DNA from: Undaria pinnatifida
Taxonomy: Eukaryota > Sar > Phaeophyceae > Laminariales > Alariaceae
Assembly (NCBI GenBank): GCA_012845835.1
Contig: JABAKD010000023.1
Coordinates: forward strand, 25,647,972 to 25,711,971
DNA: 64,000 bases
Direction of reading: 5' to 3'
Under the pieces are notes generated by a model. It did not search any database, was not told where the DNA came from, and saw only the letters and a program-made list of their open reading frames with translations. Shown one piece after another: positions 54,781-64,000 of this stretch; the stretch's first letter is position 1; the number at the start of each line of letters is the position of its first letter. Both the position numbers and the translations under genes were made by a program.

Positions 54781-55465
54781 GACTCCCACGTACAGAACGG
54801 CCCACCCACCCACCACGGACGACGCAATGCACCCTCCACCCACCCACCGACCAAACCTTTACTACATACAGCAGAACAGCAGTGCAGCAGTCCGTACATC
54901 AGAACACCCGTGCAGCAGTACGTACAGCAGTATACACCTGGTACGCGGGGCGCAGTTGGTTGGTTGGTTCTTATGAAACAGGAAACAGCAAAAAAAAGAC
55001 TCCCACGTACAGAACGGTCCACCCACTCACCACGGACGACGCAGTGCACCCTCCACCCACCCACCGACCAAACCTTTACTACATACAGCAGAACAGCAGT
55101 GCAGCAGTACGTACAGCACAGCAGAACAGCAGTGCAGCAGTCCGTACATCAGAACAGCTGTGCAGCAGTACATACAGCAGTATACATCTGGTACGCGGGG
55201 CGCAGATAGTTGGTTGGTTCTTATGAAACAGGAAACAGCAAAAAAAAGACTCCCACGTACAGAACGGCCCACCCACCCACCACGGACGACGCAGTGCACG
55301 CTTCATCCATCCACCCACCAAACCTTTACTACATACAGCAGAACAGCAGTGCAGCAGTACGTACATGAGAACAGCAGTGCAGCAGTACGTACAGCACAGC
55401 AGAACACCACCCACCATGCACCCACGAACCTACCCAGTACAGCAGTGCAGCAATGCAGCAGTACC
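54781..55465 (+). repeat. CAG-rich tandem array, units of about 217-250 bp
   Basis: GACTCCCACGTACAGAACGG begins units at 54781, 54998 and 55248. Each unit carries CCACGGACGACGCARTGCAC, then CCTTTACTACATACAGCAGA and a variable run of short units of the type ACAGCAGTGCAGCAGTACGT. Frames on both strands (Cys/Leu-rich on minus) are shadows. Confidence 0.9.
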
Positions 55466-55469
55466 TAGA

Positions 55470-57040
55470 GCAATACACCTGACAGGCGAGCAGCAGCCGA
55501 TTGGTTGGTTACAATGCTCTCGGGCTGGTTAGGCCAAGCCAAAAGCTCTCGCTTTGCCAATTCTGCGCACGGCGAGCGGCGACGGCTGGACGCTGCTGTG
55601 TTTGGTCCTGGTGTTGTGTGATTGCTGTTGACGCAGACGCGCTTGTGGTCTCGTGTCCATGGCTGTGTCCATGGCCCAAGTGAAAATAATTAGCAGGCAG
55701 AAGGAAATAACTCGAGTAGCATTTGTTGTTCAACATTTATTTTTAGTCTTCCTCACAATATAGTTGGGAGTTCGAAAAAAAAATTTAGCAGGCAGCGACG
55801 AAGAAAAAGCGGGGGGGGGGCAAGCGAGCCGTCCCCGGGAGGGCGATTTCCACGCTCCCCCCTCGCCGAGGTGGGGCACCGACGGCCGTTCTTTCGCCGG
55901 CATGTCGTAGTGCTGCTGTGCGGATGGGACGTGGCGGCACCGCGAGGCTGCCTGAGGCCGAGGGGAGCTCGGGAGTCGCCGCTTTTGGGGGGGGGGTGTT
56001 TTAACCAAGATATTTTTCAAAGATCCAAAACGTCACGACCATCCTTAGCGTATTAATTAATAAGGATAATTCATTTTTACTACTACTGCTGTATGAACAG
56101 CGTTGTGCCTACTAGAAAAATCTATCTGCACTAACTACACGTACTACTTGTACAAGTATCAGGTACCTATTTGATAGCGAGAAACAGGAATCCTGGCTGG
56201 GGCTGCGGGTTTCTTATTTGGGAGAGGGTGTCATCTGCACTAACTTCAGCTCCCGGGTTTCTTGTCTTCCTCAGAAGTATCAGCTTGCCATTCTTACGTC
56301 CTGTACTACTTTTAGAGTATTGTGCCGCCGGTCCTCTGGTAAGAAACCGAGGTTTTGTTTTTTTAGGCTAAATTTCGTATTTTTTTGAAAATGGTATGCC
56401 CCACACTAACTTCAGTATAAAATTACGAAGTTCATATTTCTACGCAAGAGCGTTGAGTGAGGCCCGTTCTTATGAGAGGGAGGCATGCGCGTTTTTTTTG
56501 TATGATGTTTTACCATGTTCCAAAACGTCTCCAACTCTTTTTCGCGCTTCGCGCGATTATTTTAATGCCTTACGAAAATGTCCTAATGTATAGGATCCGT
56601 GCCACACAGGTGTGTGTATGTTGAATTGCGAACTCAAACTTGTTCTCGAACACATCAGACAGGTCCGGGCAATGGCATGCTATAACGTTTAACATAGTCA
56701 CAGCTAGAGTGTATTGACATTTTTTATAATATAATATCGACAGCTCGCCATCCATTTTTGAAACACAGATAAGAGGGGTATACCAAAAGCAAGTGAAAAA
56801 AAAGTTGAAAAAATATCGCGCGTTGCACATTCGTCGAGAAATCTCAGCCCACCGGTATGTTTTGTGGACTTTGTAGGACTGCGATGTCGTTTTGCCTTTT
56901 TGTCCGGCTGCCCTGATCTGGGCAGTGAAGGGAAGAGAGGGAACTGGTATCTGGTCTCACGCGCTCGTTGGTTGCTCATATTACCTGCCCCCAACACCTA
57001 CCTTCCAATCGCTTTTGCTCCGTGTTTTGTGTATTTTTTT
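55470..57040. other. No gene recognised
   Basis: The partner of the 14815-14888 repeat lies at 56068-56150 (minus). A G run sits at 55811-55820 and another at 55986-55996. Short frames look random. Upstream exons of the hAT-like gene might lie here but I could not find them. Confidence 0.35.
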
Positions 57041-57043
57041 CAG

Positions 57044-58605
57044 AGTTCGCGAGCTTATTGCTGCCAAGATGGTGATCGAGAAGTTTCTGCCGTTCGGCTT
57101 CTTCTCGTCTGGTTCGACGTGGCAGGAGCTGGTGGGGCTGCTCACATCCAACACGACACACTTTCCGCCGCTTTCTTCTCGGCGCATCAAGCACCTCCTT
57201 GTGGAGATGTGCGTCGCTACGAAGGTCAGTGGTTCATGGTTCAGTGGCGGCACTTTTGGCTTTGTGGTTGTATTCTACGTATCGTTCACATTTTTGGGGT
57301 CTATTCTCTCCTCTCTCTGTTGTCTCTTTGAAACCAAGTAGGTTTCTGTTGTCGTTTTGAATCATATTAATAGTGAGATACATACATACGTGTATACATA
57401 CGTTGCAGTTGAAATACATCCGTGACTGCTGTCAGTGTGAAATTAAAGGTGGGGGACACAGAGTGCCCCCTGCAGGTCTGCCAATTGAGCAGGTCTTCGG
57501 AGAGTACTCACTTTCGTTCCTTCGTAGAGATGTAGCTTTATTCGTTTCCACCAGAGCCCGGGATAGCTTCTGAGATCGGAGGCGCGTGACTCCGATCTAA
57601 TTCCTAACTTCCCCGAATATAAACCGCCAACCTTATCATACGAAACCCATCCAAATTATCTCAAATTCGGATACCTACAGGCCTTTCGAGGACGTATCTT
57701 AACACTAGCCCACCCTGATGAGTCGCATATGCAGAAATATGGGAGATTCGGGGAAACTCCGGTTCTACGAACTAGACCATGAGTCGAAGATGCGGCTCCT
57801 CAAACCCCACTCCCACACCTCTAACTGTCTGGCTATGGAGCCAGGAACACGCGATGAAAAGCAGTAGAATGAAAAGCAGACCCTACAGCAAGGCAATAGT
57901 CACCCATCAAAAACCTGCCGCATGCCGCCGGTGTGGTGGGGGGGCAGAAAAGGCTCTAGAACCTGCCGCATGCCGCCGGTGTGGCGGGGGGGGCAGGAAA
58001 GGCCCTGCGGTAAACCAACCACAGAAAAAGTACTATGGCGAGGCGAGCCCTCGTCGATATGGAGGGGAACACAGGCGCTATCACAAGGGAGAAGTCGTGC
58101 GAAAAACCTCCCGCGGGCCATCGGCAAGGCGGGGGGTTGGACGAGGAAACGTGTCTTGCCGTCGACGCCACATGTTAAATTAAAGGTGGGGGACACAGAG
58201 TGCCCCCTGCAGGTCTGCCAATTGAGCAGGTCCTCGGAGAGTACTCACTTTCGTTCCTTCGTAGAGATATAGCTTTATTCGTTTCCACCAGAGCCCGGGA
58301 TAGCTTCTGAGATCGGAGGCGCGTGCCTCCAATCTAATTCTTAACTTCCCCGAATATAAACCGCCAACCTTATCATACGAAACCCATCCAAATGATCTCA
58401 AATTCGGATACCTACAGGCCTTTCGAGGACGTATCTTAACATACATCATATACGAGTATAATATACTAAAGTACAGCAGTAATGATACATACAAGCAAAC
58501 GCATAAACATCGTCTTTATTTTTTCGATAACTGCCGTCCTCGCAGGTGGTTGTCGGTAACATGCAGGAGGAGATCAAGAAGGCCACGCTCGCCTACTACT
58601 GCTGA
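57044..58605 (+). pseudogene. hAT transposase-like fragment, two exons
   Basis: Exon 57044-57224 follows a pyrimidine-rich acceptor (TTTTTTTCAG) and ends at a GTCAGT donor in phase 0; exon 58546-58605 follows CCGTCCTCGCAG and ends with TGA. Together they give about 79 residues: VRELIAAKMVIEKFLPFGFF, then WQELVGLL, SSRRIKHLLVEMC and NMQEEIKKATLAYYC. This is the pattern between the BED finger and the catalytic core of hAT transposases (a short helix, then LPF, then a PPSRRTL-like segment). The catalytic Asp that should follow is missing because the frame stops, so it is a fragment or a host gene derived from hAT. The first exon must be further upstream. The 1.3-kb intron contains TRIM-W (57436-58441). 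Confidence 0.5.
57436..58441 (-). mobile_element. TRIM-W copy with both LTRs, inside an intron
   Basis: LTRs 57436-57704 and 58173-58441 enclose a 468-bp interior. Minus-strand primer-binding site TGGCGTCGACGGCA (complement 58157-58170), two bases from the LTR. The interior next to the other LTR reads CTAGCCCACCCTGATGAGTCG, as in the copy at 61434. The interior also holds a short duplication CTGCCGCATGCCGCCGGTGTGG (57919 and 57964). The outer 4-bp flanks do not match, so one LTR may have recombined. No protein is encoded. Confidence 0.85.
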
Positions 58606-59479
58606 CGAAATGGGCTCGAACGGGGTCTGAAGAATGCTCGGGGGCGGGGGTGGCTGGTGGCTACTATTTATATTAGCTCACAGCGGTAGCACCTGTTCGT
58701 GTTTAATTCGCCTCTACGCGAAACTGCTGTTCTTGCTGCAGCTACGATAGTAGTTAGATTAGCATTCGCTCGTTATTTTTTGGGCAGTTTGGTTGGTGGG
58801 ATTCGAAGTTAGGTTTGTATTTGTTCTTGTAAGCTCAAAAACCATAGTTGGTGGGCCTCTTTGTATAATAGTTGCAACCCGGAGGGCCTTTTTGTATACT
58901 TGAGAGTTTTTTTGCAAGATAATATAATTGTAATTATTATACGAGGGGTATCATATTTCTATTAGATGGCTGTAATTATTATATTAATAGCAAACAATGC
59001 TCTCGAAGTATTTTTATTAGATTTTTGTAATATTTTCGTAGTTGCTGTGATCGGCATTTCTTGTTTTTGTTCGCGGTTGAAATAATTTTCGAGCTTGCCA
59101 TACTAATATTATAGTTATACGTTGTACCTTGTATTCAAAATGCAGTCGTAGTATCAGTTTTATTGCAAAAAATGTTCTTGAGCAACAGTACGGTAATTTG
59201 GGAGGCAAACCTGTAACCGCGGAAGTTGTATTTTGGGGAGTTGGAAAGGTTCTTACTGTGAAATTTATGGAACACAGCACCAACACAAACAGGGTTTGTG
59301 AACTAAAGAACGAACGCCAAACATGGGCTACAATCGTACGTAAATGTTGCCAGTATGTGTTATTTCTTATGAGTGCATCAGTGTTCGCAGTATGCCAATC
59401 GCAGCAATTGGAACTGCGCTGACACTTGCGTCTTTTGACCAGTCAACTGATTTTTTGGCCTCTTTTGAGGCGGGTATTT
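58606..59479. other. AT-rich spacer, no gene recognised
   Basis: TGTAATTATTATA is repeated at 58929 and 58970. A 97-codon frame at 59129-59422 is not convincing. Confidence 0.4.
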
Positions 59480-60352
59480 TCCCGGGAATTACCCGTACCC
59501 GGAACATCTGTGAGTTCTTCCACATTCATACCCGTACCCGAACTTTCTATTTTCGTTCTGTCTGTAGGGTGCACACAAAACCATACCCGGGGTATTTACC
59601 GCGGGTATTACCCTACAAAGAACTTCTGTAACTGGTGTAGGACACTCATACCCGTACCCGGAACATCTGGAAGTTATATACGCCAGTGCCACAAAGACCC
59701 GGGGTACGGGTATAGCATGTTTATACCTGCCCGGAACTTCTGGAAGTTCTGTACGCCTGTGCCACAATATCCGGAACTTCTGGAAGTTTTGTAAGACTTT
59801 CATACGACCCAGGCTACGGTAGGGGGGTTCCCTTTTGGGCCTTTTATTTCAGTGGCTAGGGGTCACTCGCGCGAGTAACCCCTTTGTTCCTATGCAATCT
59901 TACGTTTTCTTTATATTTTTCATTGACGAAATCAATCCGCAATGCAAAGGTGATCTAAGCTGCGCCAAACCAAGTGCCTAAACCATCTTCATCCGTAGGG
60001 TACAGAGCTACTCGTGCGAGTGGCTCAAACACGCCAGTGAAAAAGGGCGTACCCCCCTACCGTAGCCTTGGTCATACCCGTACCCGGAACTTCTGGAAAT
60101 TCTGTACGACATTCATACCCGTACCTGGAATTTCTGGAAGTTCTGTACGTCCTTCGCCACAATACCCGGGGTACGGGTACAGCATGTGGTGTACCCGACC
60201 GGAAGTTCTGGAAGTTCTGTATGCCTGTGCCACAATACCCGGAACTTCTGGAAATTCTGTAACACTTCCATACCTGTACCCGAAACTTCTGGAAGTTCTG
60301 TAAGACCCCCATACCCTTACCCGGAATCCACAAACCCTACAGAACACGACCT
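59480..60352. repeat. GAACTTCTGGAAGTTC palindrome array, locus 2
   Basis: The same units as 3397-3810, with CCCGTACCCGGAACTTCTGG-type linkers. The left head TCTGTAGGGTGCACACAAAA (59569) and the right end CACAAACCCTACAGAACACG (60328-60347) are inverted copies of each other, so the array may be the core of an inverted-repeat element. A MITE interrupts it at 59805-60074. Confidence 0.8.
59805..60074. mobile_element. Foldback MITE of 270 bp, TA target site
   Basis: The inverted ends CGACCCAGGCTACGGTAGGG and TGACCAAGGCTACGGTAGGG (read inward) continue into GGG. A TA lies on each side (59803-59804 and 60075-60076). Removing the element and one TA restores the array consensus GACTTTCATACCCGTACCC, so the borders are well supported. 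The interior has mirrored CACTCGCGCGAGT and GCTACTCGTGCGAGTGGC segments. No coding capacity. Confidence 0.9.
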
Positions 60353-60416
60353 TGCAATTTTTCTTGAATCTATAAAGCAAACAGCTGCTAGCAGTAGATA
60401 TAGGCGCTGATGCTCC

Positions 60417-60677
60417 ATGAGAGAGAGATTCTCTGTCTCAGCGACAATAGAAGCCCTACAGTTCCTCATTCCGCGCACTCTCTGCGACGAACTGGTGGTG
60501 AAGGGGGATGATTGCCCATCCTGGCGTGTATCACTCGTTGTGAAGTTCAATATCTGGCTCAACAAGACACGAAGAGTACCTCTTCTGAAATTGCTGATTT
60601 CCATACGAAACAGGAAAACAAAGAAAAAACATCAAAACCAAGATAGAAAGACGGCGCACGGAACGGCTAACTGCTGA
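60417..60677 (+). CDS. Unrecognised ORF
   Basis: This is an 86-residue frame. Residues 2-65 (RERFSVSATIEALQFLIPRT and following) have a protein-like hydrophobic pattern; the tail is Lys/Arg-rich. No family is recognised, and a minus-strand frame covers the same DNA. It may be a decayed piece of a transposon gene. Confidence 0.2.
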   Translation: MRERFSVSATIEALQFLIPRTLCDELVVKGDDCPSWRVSLVVKFNIWLNKTRRVPLLKLLISIRNRKTKKKHQNQDRKTAHGTANC

Positions 60678-60679
60678 TT

Positions 60680-61433
60680 TTGTTTTTTTCGCCGGTTGAA
60701 CATCAACCTTTCGACCTTTCATTTTTTATCACGCAAATTTTCCTGCATAAGAGTCGCCCGTATATAAATACTCATGGGATTACCACTTATTTACGGTTCT
60801 CCACCACGACGGGGAGAGATCGAACCGTACCCGGAAGGGCGCCTCCCCACACTCCGCTTCTCGAGCTGCGGCAAGAACATAGTTTTCACTACCACCAGGT
60901 ACATCTTATTTGCCCACAGACAGTCAGATGTTGGATGCGTGGGTTTCGTTATTGCGCCACTCCCTTAGGCACACTTTCCGGAGGGGAACCTTGTAATATT
61001 TACTGTTGTATCAAAATCCCCACGGTATTGTGGTAGGTATCATAGTAGTGCATTTATTTATTGAATTTCGGTATAGATAGGTACACGTACATACATACAT
61101 GGATATAGACGTGGCAAACAGACGCATGACTAAAACGAGAAGAAGGTAGTAGTGGTTACAATTACTGCCCCAGAAAAACCCACACAGCAAGCATTGCGAA
61201 TGGCTGCGTCTCCGGGGCCCCGAGGGTGGTATTATACAAGTTCGGACAAATCGACATGATTTGTACTCTCGTGCAAGCAATATACTTCGAAGTAGGTACG
61301 TACGAGTACGACGAAAACACAGTATGCTTCTTGTCTACGACATAATTTTATGGCATGGAGCGAGGGTGTACCATACATTTTTGACACAAAAAATAAAAGG
61401 AAAAATAATCGTTCCTCCTGTTGTTAAGAGATA
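60680..61433. other. No gene recognised
   Basis: Short frames only. No repeat with other parts of the window was found. Confidence 0.4.
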
Positions 61434-62149
61434 TATAAAGTTATAGGTGAGGACACAGAGTGCCCCCTGCAGGTCTGCCAGTTGAGCAGGTCCTCGGAGA
61501 GTACTCACTTTCGTTCCTTCGTAGAGCCCCGAATAGCTTCTGAGATCGGAGGCACGTGCCTCCGATCTATTTCCTAACTTTCCCGAATATAAAACGCCAA
61601 CCTTATCATACGAAACCCATCCAAATGATCTCAATTTCGGATGAGTACAGGCCTTTCGAGGCCGTATCTTGACACTAGCCCACCCTGATGAGTCGCATAT
61701 GCAGAAATCTGGGAGATTCGGGGAAATTCCGGTTCTACGAACCAGACCATGAGTCGAAGATGCGGCCCCTCAAAACCCACTCTTACACCTCTAACCGTCT
61801 GGCTATGGAGCCAGGAACACGCGAAGAAAAGCAGTTGAAAGAAACGCAGAAACGCCTGCCGTCGACGACACATGTAGTCTAAAGTCATAGGTGGGGACAC
61901 AGAGTGCTCCCTGCAGGTTTGCCAATTGAGCAGGTACTCGGAGAGTACTCACTTTCTTTGCCTTCGTAGAGACGTAGCTTTTTTAGTCGATTCCACCAGA
62001 GCCTCGGATAGCTTTTGAGATCGGAGGCACGTGCCTCCAATTTATTTCCTAATTTTCCCGAATATTAAACGCCAAACTTATCATACGAAACCCATCCAAA
62101 TGATTTCAAATTCGGAAAATTACTGGCCTTTCGAGGCCGTATCTTAACA
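61434..62149 (-). mobile_element. TRIM-W copy with target duplication
   Basis: LTRs 61434-61674 and 61873-62149 enclose a 198-bp interior. The target duplication GATA lies at 61430-61433 and 62150-62153. The complement at 61857-61870 is the primer-binding site region, followed by two bases and the LTR. The interior next to 61674 reads CTAGCCCACCCTGATGAGTCG. The two LTRs differ clearly in length and sequence, so this insertion is older than TRIM-1b. No protein is encoded. Confidence 0.9.
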
Positions 62150-62153
62150 GATA

Positions 62154-62880
62154 TCTGAAACTCCGCGTACGCTGATATTTAGGTATTTGGCGCTTTATTC
62201 TATATCGCGTTATTTGTGTGGGCACTGGGGGGGGGTGCTGTCTAAAACTGAATATGGCGTTTGCCACACTCAAGTCATTAAGGGCCCAAGACTCGAGACG
62301 AGACGAAGCAAGGCTATTTGCCCCGTCCCGTCCGAGACCCAGAACAGAGTAGGGCACCAGCTGCCGGGGGTGTGAGACAAGGCATGCACGGCATGGGCCA
62401 GATAACGTTGCCTGCAGCGACTTCCCGCCACGGTATAAACGCGCGGAAGCCGCGATGTGGGTCATGCTTTGAGTTTTCTTTATGTGGTTACTGTTGGGGT
62501 AGCTTGGGGATAGACACAATCTAAAAGCGATCGATGCCGAGGAACGAACGCAGGCAAGGGGGTTTACACAACAGAGGAATAACTGCCTGCTGTGCTCCAG
62601 TTAGCTACTACTGTGGTGTGCCCTCATCAACTGAAACCAAGCAACAGACACACATCTTGCCCGGGCTCGAGAGCAGGGACGCCGGTCTGTCAACGGGCTA
62701 ATCCAGCTGTCGCGGTCGTTCGTTATTCATGGTGCCGCGCGGGAGGCTTCATGCGTGCAGCGGTTGGTTTTGTGTGTGCTGTTGGGCAGTCATGTGCTGT
62801 GTGCGTGCTGGCCATGTGGCTGCAGGTGGGTCTCTCCCAGGCATGAATAAGTAAACCGCATCTTTCCTTTAAAAAAAACA
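62154..62880. other. No gene recognised
   Basis: Frames of 60-140 codons overlap on both strands without protein character. Confidence 0.4.
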
Positions 62881-62924
62881 CAAAATATCGCGAAGGTGGG
62901 AATTCCCACTTACGCGATATTTTG
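62881..62924. other. 44-bp near-perfect palindrome
   Basis: CAAAATATCGCG, then AAGGTGGGAATTCCCACTTA, then CGCGATATTTTG. The outer 12 bp and the inner GTGGGAATTCCCAC are perfectly symmetrical. Confidence 0.95.
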
Positions 62925-63934
62925 GTATGTGCGGACCACGTGAAAGTCGACAGTATCCACGGAAGAAACCAGTGAGTGAGTGGCATGCATTCGTCCCGTA
63001 CATTGCATCGTACGCGCTTGGTGTTTTTTTTCCCCGAGGAGACTCTTTGGAGGATGGCGTGCTTTGTTGTTGCTGTGGTCCCTGACTCCGTTGCTGTAAT
63101 CGTTTGCCGCCAAGTGCGGTCGTGTTGGTACGCAGCTGACAAAAACAAGTTTGTGTTGCCTCGTACTTGACGTGCTCCTTGCTGCTGATTACTGATTGGT
63201 CATCTCTTCTACCAGTGGTGATTTTTTTTTTTGGCACACTTCTACGTTCCAGCTTCTGGACATACAAAAGCCGTGATCACAGGCGTCGTGCTTTACCCCC
63301 CCCCCCGGTTATTGCCTTCACTTTTTTTAGCGCATATGTGGTTCAGCACCAACTGATCGTCGATTTTTCATCAAGTGTTGCTAACTCACGCTCTCGCGCT
63401 TTCCGCAAGTCAATTAGACTAGTGCACAAGAAAAAGCCCCACGAAAAATTATACGTCGAGTACGAACTCGGGGGGATTCGAACTCACGAAATCGACCTAT
63501 TTCAGGCTCGAGGATGAGTGATGTATGGCCGATCGCCCCGGTGGTCTAGTGGGGTTACACTATTAATACTATAAATAGCGTTGGTCCTTGAGTTAAATAA
63601 CCGACCGCGTTGTGAGCTTTGTTGACTTTATTCTTTGCAGAAATAAACGAGAAGAAAAGGACCAACTAACTGCTGAAATCGCCAAGCAGCGTAGGCAGGT
63701 ACAAATCGACGCGAATCGTCGAGGGAAGAAAATAAATGCTGAATTCTTCTCGCGAAACAAATTAGGGCATGTACCGTACTGGGGATGTGGGGGAGGGGAG
63801 TCCGCAATATGACCCCGGATCTGAGTTGTACTACTGGGAGGGCAAGAGTAGTGCGATCATCACAATAAATGGGATGGGAAAAAGAAAAGAAGTTAAGTGT
63901 ATTACTGCTGCTTGCTGCTGTAATAATACTATAC
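62925..63934. other. No gene recognised; degenerate tRNA-like match
   Basis: On the minus strand near 63470-63490, GAGTTCGAATCCC resembles a B box, but no A box or paired stems fit. A poly(T) (63221-63232) and a C run (63296-63306) are present. Confidence 0.35.
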
Positions 63935-64000
63935 TGTTAAGATACGGCCTCGAAAGGCCTGTAGGTATCGGAATTTGAGATCATTTGGATGGGTTTCGTA
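63935..64000 (+). repeat. TRIM-W LTR, cut by the window end
   Basis: It begins TGTTAAGATACGGCCTCGAA and continues as the other TRIM-W LTRs to the last base of the window. Confidence 0.9.

Noticed and set aside
54602-55417. Several Cys/Leu-rich frames on minus that look like repeated membrane proteins.
   Set aside because: All are shadows of the CAG-rich tandem array.
63465-63580. Possible tRNA genes (GAGTTCGAATCCC on minus; GTGGTCTAGTGGGG on plus).
   Set aside because: Neither has the partner box at the right distance or stems that pair; no cloverleaf can be drawn.

Overview
The window reads as nuclear DNA of a repeat-rich eukaryote. There are no operons, phase-consistent GT-AG introns are visible, and most recognisable protein sequence belongs to transposable elements. 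No rRNA gene and no convincing intact tRNA gene was seen. Intron use, algal-style Ty3/gypsy elements and Tudor-like integrase tails would fit an alga, perhaps a stramenopile, but this is a weak inference and I could not identify the organism.

Layout. 1-2034: the 3' remnant of a Ty3/gypsy element, its presumptive LTR, and a miniature LTR element (TRIM-1) with 4-bp target duplications. 2.3-3.8 kb: a 567-bp tandem duplication and an array of a 16-bp palindrome. 4.0-9.0 kb: a BED-finger exon of hAT type, then mostly unassigned DNA. 9305-11564: an hAT transposon with terminal inverted repeats and a perfect 8-bp target duplication, inserted in a 106-112-bp tandem repeat. 13.7-14.7 kb: a full TRIM-1. 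14.9-17.4 kb: a TA-flanked inverted-repeat element carrying a 1.1-kb repeat (X). 17.5-23.1 kb: several unrelated tandem arrays. 25.4-27.4 kb, minus strand: a decayed multi-exon gene with consistent intron phases, of a transposon-associated type.

27596-53051 is one old retroelement (Y) of about 5 kb expanded to 25 kb by nested insertions. X sits in its 5' LTR, the Ty3/gypsy element G2 (33379-45429) in its interior, and the Ty3/gypsy element G3 (45615-52819) in its 3' LTR. G2 itself holds a three-LTR miniature element (TRIM-3) and a minus-strand Ty3/gypsy remnant (G1). Divergence between LTR pairs, judged by eye, falls in the order Y > G2 > G3, which agrees with the nesting.

53-64 kb: a second zinc-finger exon on the minus strand, four copies of another miniature LTR family (TRIM-W), one of them inside an intron of a two-exon hAT-like gene fragment, a CAG-rich tandem array, and a second palindrome array interrupted by a TA-flanked foldback MITE.

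How parts work together. TRIM-1 and G3 share an 18-nt stretch covering the primer-binding site, and TRIM-1 and TRIM-W share sequence on both sides of the polypurine tract, so G3-like elements are the likely source of enzymes for these miniature elements. The octamer ACTGCTGT (or its complement) recurs through the whole window far above chance in unrelated contexts; its role is unknown.
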